The position numbers and the translations under genes are program-made. A stretch of 64,000 bases of DNA from Udeniomyces pyricola (Eukaryota > Basidiomycota > Tremellomycetes > Cystofilobasidiales > Mrakiaceae), in the NCBI GenBank assembly GCA_039545295.1, contig BCIK01000022.1, positions 1 to 64,000 of the forward strand, given 5' to 3'. Each line of letters opens with the position of its first letter. Positions within the stretch are counted from its first letter, which is position 1. This document shows, one piece after another, positions 53,030 through 63,725 of this stretch. Below the pieces are notes generated by a model. The model saw nothing but the letters and a program-made list of their open reading frames with translations. It was not told the origin of the DNA and made no database searches.

Positions 53030-53489
53030 TCATTCTCCTCCCCCCCCCCCCCCCCTCCCCCCCCCCCCCCCCCCCCCGCTGGCGAAATCCTAAATGATGT
53101 CCGACCGGGACGCGTCTTGCACCTGGCTTTCAAGTCGGCCTACCACGCTCTGAACGATAGCACCTCATCTGCTCTACGTCGCCTTGGACTCATGATGATG
53201 CATGGGAATGCCCTTGAAGTGTCTGCGGTGTGCGAAAAACATGAAGAATGTATAGAGTCACGCCAGGCTGATTGTGCGACGCGACCAAGCAGAGATACAA
53301 GTACAACTAAGGGAAGGAAAGTTTCGTGGTGATGTGGTGGGTTAGCCACCATGCCTCTGACTGATCGGGGATGGATGACTTTTTTTTGAAAAGGAGGGAG
53401 GGACGTTCAAGTGGCCAGGAAACACGAGCTAAATAGAGGGTCGGACTGAGTGAAAGGAGAAGGCAAGGCGGGACATGTATATGGCTTGT
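52718..53489. other. Convergent spacer with giant poly(C) tracts
   Basis: The spacer lies between the small ORF's stop and the RPB12 stop. It contains four C runs at 52961-52992 (32), 52998-53026 (29), 53040-53055 (16) and 53057-53077 (21). An ORF through them would encode a poly-Pro protein and is most likely an artefact. The sequence from 53080 to 53330 is open in one + frame but resembles nothing I know. Confidence 0.55.
52961..53077. repeat. Interrupted poly(C) array, 117 bases
   Basis: Four cytosine runs of 32, 29, 16 and 21 bases, separated only by AAACT, TCCTCATTCTCCT and a single T. The opposite strand is correspondingly G-rich and could form G-quadruplex structures, while the C strand could form an i-motif. 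Run lengths should be treated with caution because sequencing and cloning of such tracts is error-prone. Confidence 0.9.
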
Positions 53490-54022
53490 CTATCTGGCTT
53501 CGAATTGAACCTGTATTTGGAGCATGCGTGCAGGACGAGGCAAGCGTGAGCCATCGTTGGGTTTGCATCTGCAAAGACGTATGATACGGGATCAAACTTA
53601 CCACTTGAGAAGGAGGAGGAAACCCAGTAAAGACGCAGCAACAGAACCGGCAGACGGAACAAAAAGGGTGAGCTAGCCAGGCCGTGGCAACGAGAGCACG
53701 GCAAACGATGGACCAAAGAGCTCCTTACTTCGCTTCGTTCTCGGCTTGTACATGACTCGGTGACCGCATTCCCTGCATCGGATGGGCTCTCCCATCTTGA
53801 TCTGGTTCTCAGCCGCACAGTCTGGACGATGAATATATGAGGGGGTGCGGCAAGATGGGTAAAGGGGGGGGGGGGGGGGGGGGATGAGTCGCGAGGTGAA
53901 TTGGTTTTGGTTCGAAAGAGTGAACGTTACTGACCTGCACAGAGATAAGTCTGAGGAGGAGCACGTTCTGGCTGATAGCCGGCGCCCTGGCCATTGTGGA
54001 TGGAAGCTTGGTGTCCAGACAT
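53490..54022 (-). CDS. RPB12: RNA polymerase subunit Rpb12 (ABC10-alpha)
   Basis: Small zinc subunit shared by RNA polymerases I, II and III. Exon 1 (53935-54022) codes [25 protein letters not shown]. Exon 2 (53729-53821) codes [27 protein letters not shown]. The last exon (53490-53510, after ACAG) codes VQFEAR and the stop, matching the yeast ending RTKRMVQFEAR. Together they supply the zinc ligands C-x2-C and C-x2-C. Exon 2 ends with a lone A, and the last exon begins in phase 0, so two bases must lie between. The only fit I find is TG at 53602-53603, flanked by CTTCTCAAG and GTAAGT; A plus TG restores the conserved Met. That gives 67 residues with a 2-nucleotide exon. Intron 1 contains a 20-base G/C run. 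Confidence 0.9.
53864..53883. repeat. Poly(G) run in RPB12 intron 1
   Basis: Twenty consecutive G on the + strand, hence C20 in the RPB12 pre-mRNA, within the intron at 53822-53934. It lies about 40 bases before the acceptor and may serve as part of a polypyrimidine tract. Confidence 0.9.
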
Positions 54023-54416
54023 TTGACGGGAGGAGACGAAGGACTGGTTGGATGTGTGGATGGATGAATGGATGGATGGATGGATGGGTACGAGGTGTAT
54101 AGATATATGGATGGGCTGGGGTTCGACTTGCCCGGAGCGAGACGGGGCGGAATCTTGACAACTTACACTCACTCCATTCAGAGCTGTGCCCGATGAACTG
54201 GTTGATTATTATAAGCGCGACTGCTTATTACCCAACTTATACCCCACAGTCGCCACAGGCTACACCACTCTCCACCTCTGTATCAGTACATCAGTATACA
54301 CCCACCCACTTCATCCACCATCCTGTCCACTTGGTTTCCTAATCTTTCCACACACACTTTTCATAGCCCTAGTCTCTTCTCACCCACTCCACCCCATCAC
54401 ACGTCCACTCCATAAT
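54023..54416. promoter_or_regulatory. Divergent promoter, RPB12 / GPI-type protein
   Basis: Shared upstream region. On the RPB12 side an array of GGAT units (54058-54090; CCAT on the coding strand) lies about 40-70 bases before the ATG. TATATGGATGG at 54111-54120 and TTATTATAAGCG at about 54207-54218 are TATA-like. No gene is supported. Confidence 0.45.
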
Positions 54417-55306
54417 ATGCTGCTGTCCACCCTCCTGCTTCCCGCCTCGCTCCTGTTGTTGCTGCCTCAATCCACCTTCGCCCAGTCCAGCTCCAGCTCC
54501 GGCTCGGTCTCCACCGCGGCATCCTCCCAGTCCAGTTCTACTTCGTCCTCGTCTAACTCCCAATCGAGTACCACTTCTAGTCAATCTACCACTGCTAGCC
54601 CCTCGGTCTCGACGAGTTATTCGGTCAGTCCCTTTCTTCCATCGCGAGTCAGTCGACCAGTTGGTCACCCCTTCCAAAGGGTCAAGGCGTAGCAACCGCC
54701 TCGCGTCTCGCTTGTCCCCCTTACAGGGGCTACATCTGATTCTCACTCCTCCGCCCTCGCCCATTCTGGAACCAAAAAACTGATCCCAACTCCTTCTCCT
54801 GACCTCAGACCCAAGTCGGCATCTCCACCGTCAGTGGGAGTCGCGTTCAGGTGACCGCCTCGGTCGCAATCAACGTCACCATCACCCCTTCGGTACGACC
54901 CCTCTCTTTCCTTGTGAACACAGCAATCATCTTCACGCTATTGTCTCTTGACATCGTAGAGGGCCTAGCGAAAACGACATCGCTCGCGTACTTACCTGAT
55001 CTGTGTACGTTATTTTCTTTCTATTCTTGGCGTGTTGTTTAGGCGGCGTCCACAGCGAATGCATCGGGCAACTCGTCTTCGTCGTCAACCTCGTCGACTC
55101 CCACGACGCTTCCCTATGCCCCCACCACGGTCGATGCTGGCTCGGCTTCGACAGAAACGGCACCCAAACCAGGAGCAAGCGGGTCGAATTACGGGCCAAA
55201 CGATAGCTATCATGTTTCAGGCGCCGGTCGCAGTGTAGCGTTTGGCGCGGGCATGGCGACGGTTCTGGTTCTTGCTGGGGGCGGCATGTTGTTGGAGTTG
55301 GTCTAG
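54417..55306 (+). CDS. Secreted Ser-rich GPI-anchored-type protein
   Basis: The ATG at 54417 opens a classic signal peptide, MLLSTLLLPASLLLLLPQST with cleavage after FAQ. A mature region of almost only Ser, Thr and Gln follows. Exon 2 (from about 54810, after CTCAG) gives TQVGISTVSGSRVQVTASVA and INVTITPS. Exon 3 (from 55043) gives ASTANASGNSSSSSTSSTPT, a low-complexity stalk, NDSYHVSGAGR and a hydrophobic end, SVAFGAGMATVLVLAGGGML, then LELV and the stop at 55304-55306. The small residues before the hydrophobic tail suit a GPI attachment site (Ser or Gly in VSGAG). This points to a cell-wall or plasma-membrane mannoprotein. I do not recognise a catalytic domain. N-glycosylation sites NVT and NAS are present. 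Confidence 0.8.
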
Positions 55307-56267
55307 TGGAGGGGTTGGATACCTGCATGGACGGTAGGGAGATGACGTTTGGACTTTTTAACGACGTATAGGAATAGGATTGATTGACTATGGTCCCAGC
55401 AGTCGCTATTTTTTCCCTTCTTTTTCTTTCTTTCTTTCTTTTCTTTGGACGTGTGTGTGTTTGTGTGCGTTTTTTTTGTTTTTCGTGCTCCGAGGCGTTG
55501 AAACGGACAAGCTAGCTTGATTGATTTTTGATGATGAGTTGTGTGAGGATAGATTGGATGATAGGATGCATGGATCGGAGCAGCTGGTTGTGATGACATA
55601 AAAAGGGAGGAATAAATATGATTAAAGAGCGAATAGCAGCTGGCTGGCTTAAGCTGGCTTGGTAGCGCTGGCTTAAGTAGAAACAGAGACAGACATGCGG
55701 CGCGCAAGCAAGCGCAAAGGCCTGCAAGGGCGAGGGCGATGGCTGTCAAAAAAATCGCCCTTCTCTTCCTTCTCCTTCCCGACCTCCTCACCTCACCGGC
55801 CAATCGTCAGTCAAAGTCTTCCCCGCCCCTCCCCCCTTCGATAGCACCAGTCCGCTATGCCCTTAGTGCTCAATCACAGTGGCAGTATACAGCAATAGCA
55901 ACCACGACAACAGCTACAGCAACAACACTCCCCATCCATATCACAAGTCCATCCATTCCCACAGCGGCCAGGTTTTAGACTAGGCGTGCGCCTTCATCAA
56001 CTTTCGCTCCCCGTCTGCCGCGCTTCATCCCTCCTCCCTACGTCGAGACAAAGTTCCTGCCTGTCTTCGCCAGTCTTGTTGCATGTCGGGACTGCCTGTC
56101 GTTGCTGTTGCTGTTGTTGTTGCCTCTGCTGCTGTTGCTGTTGCTTGGGTGCCACAGGCTGTAGTCAATCCACTCTTGTACCCGCCCCACGTCTCGTCCT
56201 AACGTCCTTTGCTTTGCTTTGCTTTTCCTCGCTGCTCTCCCTCTGTTCCGTGCTTTTTAGCTTCAAG
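55307..56267. promoter_or_regulatory. Intergenic upstream of eL37
   Basis: A stretch of 961 bases with no supported gene. It holds a direct repeat of GCTGGCTTAAG words (55637-55678), a degenerate CAA/CAG array (55888-55932), and a degenerate GTT/GCT array (56098-56150) that is roughly its reverse complement. A pyrimidine-rich leader with TGCTTTGCTTTGCTTTTCC (56207-56227) ends at the eL37 ATG. This is the probable eL37 promoter and 5' leader. Confidence 0.5.
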
Positions 56268-57212
56268 ATGGTACGTTTCTTTGGATGGCTTGTTATTCGT
56301 CGTGCTCTCAAATCGTTAAAACTAACATGCCCGCCCCGTCCTATTTTGTACTCTCCAGACGAAAGTGCGTTGAGACTTCAAAATCTCACCTTGATTCATG
56401 GATCGACCATCCTTCCAGTCGAGCCCAACTAGAGCAAGATCAAGGCGCCGAGGGCTTTGACTGCCTCGCGTCTCATCCTCCGTTGGAGCTGCGATTTGGA
56501 AACTATAAAGCTGATCAGGTACCACTGGACTCTTCTTCGTGAACTATCAGGGTACCTCCTCGTTGTATGTACCTGTTTCCTCATGTCCTTTCATCCGCTC
56601 CGCTCGCATGGTCTACTCCATGCGTCTCGACTTTTGTCGTTCCAGCTTTTCTATTCCCGCCGTCTCTTGTACTGGATGGTTTCCAAGATCAACGTAAACT
56701 GACCGCATGCCGTTACCCCCTGTCATTCTTTGTCAACAGCGGTAAGCGACACACCAAGACCCACACCATCTGCCGACGATGCGGGTCCAGGTCCTTCCAC
56801 AGGCAGCACAAGTGCGTAGTCACGTTCCACTCCTCCCCATAGCTTGTTCCCCTCGACGAGCATGCGTCTCATCGGATCAGTTGCACGTCCAATCTTCCAT
56901 TCACTTCTTCAGGTCGTGCTCCCAGTGTGGTTACCCCGCCGCCAAGCTCCGATCCTACAACTGGGGAGAGAAGGCCAAGAGGCGTAAGACCACCGGTACC
57001 GGCCGAATGCAGCACCTCAAGGACGTCTCCCGACGATTCAAGAGTACGTTCATGCCTCGTTCATATCTTGAGTTGATCTCACTCTTTTCACACCAAATTC
57101 TCAGGCTTACCTCTTGCTGTTGGCTTGTGCCTCGCTTTCCTCATCCTCAGACGGCTTCAGGGAGGGCACCGTTGCCACCAAGAAGACCAAGGCTCCCGCT
57201 GCCTCTGCCTAA
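56268..57212 (+). CDS. RPL37: 60S ribosomal protein eL37
   Basis: Zinc-finger protein of the large cytosolic ribosomal subunit. Six coding exons: 56268-56270 (the ATG alone), 56359-56364 (ACGAAA, 6 bases), 56551-56564 (14 bases), 56740-56811, 56913-57043 and 57151-57212. All introns are GT..AG. Together they give 95 residues starting [20 protein letters not shown]. The zinc ligands C-x2-C (CRRC) and C-x2-C (CSQC) follow, then [37 protein letters not shown] and a basic end APAASA. This matches the family along its full length. The three tiny first exons are unusual but needed to obtain the conserved N-terminus. The pyrimidine-rich leader fits a ribosomal protein gene. Confidence 0.95.
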
Positions 57213-57483
57213 ATTTTGGGTTTCAGGTTGTGATGAGATTGTCATCGCTGTGGAGGAGGACGAGAATTCGGATCCATGATTTGTTTCTCTCCAGCTTACA
57301 GGGCCTAATGAAATTCACAGTGAAAGTCTCTATCGTGCAACATTGTTCCCACTGCGAGGGTTTGGGTCGAGTTCTTTAGTGCCTTGTTACAGTGGTTTCG
57401 TCATAGTCAGCCGTCTAAGTATCGTTCAGCGTTTCATTGTTTATCTAAGAAAGCACAAACAGCGTGCCAACAAAGAGTCATTC
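57213..57483. other. Convergent 3' spacer
   Basis: The spacer lies between the eL37 stop and the inositol polyphosphate multikinase stop. No gene is visible. Confidence 0.5.
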
Positions 57484-58939
57484 TTATTCTGCATCTGAGC
57501 TCGAGCTAATCATCAGAACCTGGCCTATCCGTCCTTCTACCAATGCGATCGTTGAGTCGAGTCCCTTGAGAACTCCAAGATCCGGTCCAGTATCGTCCCC
57601 GTCGACAACCCGAGAGTGGGCGAAGTCGATGAGTTTGACAGCTATAGAGGGTGGCGCTTTGCCCTTCGTCGTCTCGATACCCATGGCCTCGTCCCAGAGT
57701 TCGTCTCCACTTTCTAGCACATCTTCTTCTTCCTCTTCTTCGTTGTCCGAGGCCGTCCAGTCGCTGTCAGAGTCGCTAGAACCCCGTGATGAAGATCGGG
57801 CTAATGGTTGGCGGGAGAGTGCGTCCCGCAGTGAATCTTCATCGCCTTCGTACACAACTAGGACACTCATGCCGACAAACCGGGCAGATGTGGCTGAAAC
57901 GGCCGAGCGGATCTTTTGAAGTTGCACAAGGATCTGCTGAAGGACGATGAGGAGAAGGGTTGGTGGTAGGCCGGGTGTAGACGTCGATGGGGCCGACTGC
58001 TCAATGTCGGGTGAGGGCAAGGACGGGAAAAACCGAGCAAAGCTCGAAGGCAATTCTCGAGCCGAAATCGACTTGCCAAACGACTTGGGGGTGAGAACCA
58101 TGACCCCAGCGGATGAATCCCAGTTCTATCGGAACCAATGGGTTAAAAAGAAGCATCTACGATTCAGCTAAGAGCGGTTGGAGAGTCATGAACAACGCAA
58201 GCCAACTCGATGTTATCCCCCACCTGGAAGCCCGTCAATCGAAGGCCCGTTTCGAGGCTGGTCGTCTGGCGTGCGGTTTCGATCATGCGTTTTTTCTTGT
58301 CCTCGCTGGCATCAGAATCATAGAGAGTGGTGCCGAGTTTGACATCGAGAACGTTTGGGGATGTGAAGGGGTGAATGATGTTGGACAGAACGAGATGCTT
58401 TTTGAATGTCCAGCGGAGAGAACAAGGGAAAGGTGATCGATCAGCTTCCAGACGGTCAAATGTAAGACAAGGCAGAAAGAAGACGATGGCAAGCCTGAGT
58501 AGGAGGTTTGACGAACTTCTTTCTCTGAAGACTGGTCTTGGCTGTTCTCCCCGGCAGTTTCCTCCGGATTAGTAGGATGGGCGACTCTTGCGTCATCGAG
58601 GTCGTCGGACGGATGGATCTTGAGCGTTCCGAGGTAATCTGGGGTGAGCCCTTGAAGACGAGAGAGGCGTGAGTCGGTATTGATGGCTTGATAGAATACG
58701 ACTTCTTGAGGGAGGCAAGGCTGAGTTGAGACAATGGGCGGGCGAGAAGGGAAAGGGCAAGGTATATATATGCATAACGAAAGGACGCGATCAGAGAACG
58801 CGTGAGTTGAACGGGGGACGCAGAGGGGGCAGAGAGAGAGAGAAAGGGAGACCTTGATGACCAAGGAGCCGTCCTCAGTGGTCAGGACTCCTGCGTGACC
58901 GCCGACTTGGGAGGCGAGTGGGATGGGACCGGATGACAT
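57484..58939 (-). CDS. ARG82: Inositol polyphosphate multikinase (Arg82/Ipk2 type)
   Basis: Phosphorylates Ins(1,4,5)P3 to IP4/IP5 in the nucleus and, in yeast, supports Arg/Mcm1 transcription. The first ATG (58939) gives MSSGPIPLASQVGGHAGVLT with TEDGSLVIK. The next exon gives EVVFYQAINTDSRLSRLQGL, then PDYLGTLKIHP. The family signature P-x3-D-x-K-G is seen as PNVLDVKLGTTLYDSDASED, followed by KKKRMIETARQTTSFETGLR and LTGFQV. After the short LQKIRSAVSATSARFVGMSV come an acidic stretch (SDNEEEEEEDVLESGDE) and the catalytic SIAVKLIDFAHSR, in which the Asp binds metal. A final helix ends in SSSSDAE at 57484. About five exons. An acidic insertion before the IDFAH motif is also known in yeast Arg82. 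Confidence 0.92.
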
Positions 58940-59248
58940 TGGGGTCGACAAGACAATGTAAAACGCAGGTGATGGCTAGTTGAATGGGCTGAGAGGAGAG
59001 CATCGCCATCGCCATCATCATGAATCATATCAATATGGCACCGATCAACGTTCAACGGACCGACGCCTGCCGGCGACGTGTCTCTGTGAGAGTAATAGTC
59101 ATGAGCCTGTTTGGTTGCTTCAACTTGATAGCCTGCAGATGCGCTCATGCTCGATCACAGATCCCCTCCCCTGTCTAGTGTCTGCCCGCTCCCTCGCCCC
59201 CGCCAGCCGACACCCTCCTTCCTTATATCTCATCCCATCTGCTTGACT
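58940..59248. promoter_or_regulatory. Divergent promoter, multikinase / CLASP
   Basis: 309 bases between two divergent starts. CCTTATATCTCATC at 59221-59234 includes a weak TATA-like word just before the CLASP ATG. No other signal stands out. Confidence 0.4.
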
Positions 59249-62200
59249 ATGCTCGAGCATGACATCTCCTTACTCGCCAAGCCGGCAGACGCAGACGTCA
59301 AGCTTGCTGCGCTTCATTCTATCAAGATTGAGCTCGAAGCCAACAATGTCAATCAATTCGCCCCCTCGTTTCGTTCACCCTTGCATCGCTCGATTCTAAC
59401 CAAGTTCTCACTCCGTCACTCACCGCACCCCCATCATCCCCTTAGGTTCCCGAGGAAGCTCTCGACTCTCTCACTCTAGGTGTTAAAGTCTGCCTCCGTC
59501 AGTCGAACGCTGCCGTCCTCGCGGCGACACTCGCTCTCTTGCCCCTCCACTTACGCGTCGTAGCTAACTCGACAGACGTTCAGGTCCGTCCAGTTCGTCT
59601 GTACGCGACATTGGGTCTCTCATGCATGTGACATTGGTCTGACACCTCGAAACCTACTCTCATCCCTATCAGCATCACCTCAAACTCGCTCTCGTCTCGC
59701 TGCTCTCGTCAGGCCTGGTCGAACGGCTCGGTGATCCAAGATCACAGACCCGAGATCCGGCATCCTCCTCTCTCGTCGAGCTTGGAGTACTTGCTTACCT
59801 GCATCGGGCCGACCTAGCAGGGAGTGGATCCAAATCGAAGGAAGATGGGCCTTTGGCCATTTGGGAGAAAGCTCTCAAGGAGGGACTTCAAGGCAAGAAC
59901 GCCAAAGTCAAGGAGCAGGTCAGTTCCCAAGGCAGTTGACACTGCTCTCCTCACTCGTTTTCCGTTGACTCAGTTTTCCAGATTACATCTTCTTTAGGCC
60001 TTACATGTCATTGAGAGGACACGATCACGCGAACCTATCCCTCTTCGTCAATTGCTGCCAATCCTAGTCGAACTCCTGGAGGATAGCGATGGTCAGGTCC
60101 GAGAGACAGCTCGCGAGGTCAGTCACCTGTGGCTCTGTGTATAGACTGCCCTCACTATCAAAGTTTCTGTAGCTGATACGTTGATGGATATACAGACCGT
60201 CATCGTACTCTTCACAGAGCCATCAACATCACCTCTCGCCAAAGCTGAGCTCAAAAAGATCATGGTGTCCCGTGGAGTACGGAAAACGATTGTCGACCAG
60301 ATCATCCCAAAAGTCTTTGGCACATCCATCGAAGAAAAGGGCATCGCACTGGATGCGACATCAGATCCAACCATGACCCATGAAACCGTCCACGAGGAAG
60401 GATTAGGGCAGGTCGAGGTTGTATACGTACGTCGCTCGCTTCCTCGGCCGTTACGTTCAATTTACACGTCCCAGCTTCTCTTGGGCGTCTTTCTTACACC
60501 TCGCACGTCGGTTACAGATAGCATCAGATCGAGATCTAGAATCTGAGTTTACTCGAATCCTGCCTCCATTCGAGGTCAGACAACCTTTCCATTCGCTGCC
60601 GTCGAGGATATTGAACCCTTTCCTCTCCTACTTACAAACTTACAACCTTTCTCTGTCGCTAAACACAGGGCCGAGAGAGCGAGCATAATTGGCTTCTTCG
60701 CGAAGGATCGGTCAACAGAGTCAGAGGAATGCTTCGAGGCGGAGTGTTTGCTCAATTTCCTGACACTCTAATCGCTTTGCTTCGGTCGTCGTGGATGGAG
60801 GCTAGTCTCAAAGCTGTACGTACTCTTGAACCTCGATTCTATCAGCGTCGTTGCTGACGGGAATTAAAGGCATGTATTCAGGTTTGCTGTTGACACTCTC
60901 TTGCTCGATTCAATAGCTTGGAAGTCTGCGGACGACGCTCTGTACAGCGACCTGCTTTTGCTACATCGAGCTCGCTACAACGCTCCGAACAGCATTCGAC
61001 CCACTCGTGGATACAGTCCTGCTTCCTCTCTCCAAAATGGCCAATTTTACCAAGAACGTAGTCGTCACCCAAACGCAGCAAGTCATCCAGACCATCATCC
61101 AGTCGACTTCAGCCCAACCCCGACTGGTTCTTCCCTTCCTTGCCCAGGCTGCCGCCGACAAGACACCTCGAGCGCGAAGCTATGCGTTCCAACATCTCAA
61201 GACGTTTGTCGATCTGCATGGTAACAAGAGCAAAGCAGCTATTGAGGCCGCTGGAGGCGTTGATGTGCTTGAGAAAGTGCTCCGTTCTGGGTTGGGTGAT
61301 GCTTCGCCCGCTGTCAAGACAGAAGCCAGAGTTGCATGGGGAGCGTTCACGCATGTCTGGGGTGTCGCTGGCCGCAAGATTCTCGATAGTCTAGATGGGA
61401 TGGCGAAGAAGCAGCTCGAGAAAGTTAATGCCGACCTGGTCGGCCCAAGTAGCGGGTTACCAGTTCCCTCGGCTTCGCAGATCCCAGCCCCTCGACCTAA
61501 ACGCCTAGGTATGGCTGCTCAGATCGCTGCCCAAAGAAAACTCAAAGAAGCCCGTGAACGCGAGCTGGAAGCCTCGACCAACTTTGCCTCTCTCGAACCT
61601 AGGTCAATCGAGCTTCCTGTTTCCCCTCCAACTCTCACCCCAACCCAACTCTCCTCAGACGTCATCAGTACGACGTCTGTGCTTGACACACCATCTTCGT
61701 CCTTCTTTAGCCCATCGATTACAAATCCCTCTCCACCAGACGTTTCTTTGCCTTCACCCACGGCGAGCGATCCATCGAGTACGCTTGCTTTCGACGCGAC
61801 TGCATTTTCCTCTTCTTCTACCGTACCTCAATCCTTGTCGAACTCGCCCCTGCAATCTTCTTACGAACAACCTCTTGCCGATTTCGAATCCGGAATCGAG
61901 CCCTCAACACGATACTCGCCTTCATCTTCGACACCTCCCCGTGGCAATCCTACGTCGGTTCCATTTGACTTCTTTGCCGATTCTCCGTCAATTCGATCGC
62001 TAGTTCATCTCGTGATCCCGATTCGTCCAGTTTCACCAAAGCTACCAGAGGTTGATGGTGTTCCAACGCCTGTCATATTCGACCAACAGTCGCCTGCCTT
62101 GCAGCCCGAAAGCCATGCCTCGCAGACTGACGATCATACATCACCCTTGCGTCCTGCCCTTCCCGTCGCGCGATCTCCGCCAAAGACACCTGTCCAGAGT

Positions 62201-63725
62201 AACCATTTGAGTGCTCTCCGATCGGCCGCCCTGTTCGCCGATAGCCCTCCGTCTTGGCATGCATCGTCCTCTCCAAGACACTCCGACCTGCTTCGGGCTG
62301 GGCCCCTGGAGACCCCTCACTGGCGACGATCTCTGATTGGTTGGTCGCACGCTTTGAGCCACATCTCGCACAGCTGCCATTTCTTTTTACGAGGGCTGAT
62401 CAAATTCTGGCATGGGTCTTCTCTAGCTCTTGATTCATCTCAGCCGCCTCAAGATCCGGACGTGTGCATTGAGCGTCTTGCGACAGGCACGCTCGATGCG
62501 CAAGAGTTTGGTCACCTTCTTCATCTTTCCATTCAGCACCCTCTCACCGAGGCATCAGACATTTCATCGGTTTCCGTCGAGACTGTAAACGTATGGAACG
62601 ACCGCAGCTTTTTTGACCGAGTCCTTTGCATCCTGCAAAAAGGCTGTCGGGAATGGGTGAGTGCCGTTCAGTTATCAAAGATGACTGCCAGTTAGATTTG
62701 GCCGCTAGACTGACTTTTCATTGAATGGGTCCCTGTGTTCAAAAGCCAACTGCTCAGGTCGATTGGTCGTTGGGCATCCTAGAATCCCTTCTCATCAGAC
62801 AGCGAGCGCTCTTGGAAAGTCACGAGTCATCCATTTGTGACTTGCTTCTATTCCTTAGAGGCGTCGGTCAGGCCAGTGTCAGTAATCCCTTCTGCTCCCC
62901 GCGTCCCTGCCCACTCCCCCACTTCCATTCGTATCTCCTGCCAGGACTATGCTCATAATCGTCTGATCGTCAATTCTTATCGATATCTGTAGATCCGCGA
63001 GGCGACAGGTGTTCTTGTTGATCGACTTAGCGAGGGCCTCTCAGCGATCCACTTCCTCAATACCATCGCTTCATCGCTTCGCCGTTGCCTCGGGGATACA
63101 AGCTCGAATGAGAGCTCAATTGCATTCGGACTGCTTTGTCTGGGCAAATGCCTAATGAACCTTCCAGGACCAATTGTCGAGGAGGAGCTGCCGCGGCTTC
63201 GAGGCCTCATCCTTCCAGTGAGTCATAGCTTCTTCCTTTTGAGGTTTTGGTCAAGTGAATCTCGAGCAGAGCTTGTGTTAGAACTGATTTAGTGGTCCAT
63301 CTCTCCTCTTTGTTTCTAATTTTAAAAAATAAAATAAAAAATCCTACATCTTTTCTTATATATATATATTTATCTTCTCTCTCTCTTTCTTTTCTCCTCT
63401 CTCTCAGACGCTCGAATCACCTCATCTCGTAGTTCGCGAGAGTGCCGCCACGTGCTGCCTCGCCTCGCAACTTGTCCTTCGGGATGAGGAGAAGCTCTTT
63501 GCTCTGCTGGAGGGATTGTCGCCAGAAAGGCGAAATCTCTTGACCTATTTGTTCGTCCAGCTTTTGAAGCAGAACTGTACTCTTACCAGTCGATGTTAAT
63601 CTAACGCCTCGTCATTTGCTGCTCTTTCCGTGCACAGGTTCGACAAGAACCGTGTACGCGAGGGTGCGGGGCTCGGTGGAAGGGAGAGGGTTGAGCGGGA
63701 GCTTCGGAGGCTGAGCATGAGATGA
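59249..63725 (+). CDS. CLASP/Stu1-family microtubule-associated protein
   Basis: CLASPs bind tubulin through TOG domains and rescue microtubules at kinetochores and spindle midzones. The ATG at 59249 gives MLEHDISLLAKPADADVKLA and ALHSIKIELEANN. HEAT-like helices follow (ALVSLLSSGLVERLGDPRSQ; LLPILVELLEDSDGQVRETA), then ELKKIMVSRGVRKTIVDQII. The CLASP N-terminal TOG region has HNWLLREGSVNRVRGMLRGG, LLPLSKMANFTKNVVVTQTQ, FLAQAAADKTPRARSYAFQH and WGAFTHVWGVAGRKILDSLD. A Ser/Pro-rich basic linker (PKRLGMAAQIAAQRKLKEAR) would bind the lattice. C-terminal helices (KPTAQVDWSLGILESLLIRQ; SNESSIAFGLLCLGKCLMNL) end with the exon FDKNRVREGAG..LRRLSMR, stop at 63723-63725. About fifteen exons, roughly 1,150 residues. 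It could be called Stu1 or Peg1; orthology is not settled. Confidence 0.88.

Noticed and set aside
52799..53332. Plus-strand ORF encoding a poly-proline protein
   Set aside because: Openness is a by-product of poly(C) tracts. The codons beyond 53080 show no recognisable family, and there is no convincing start context.
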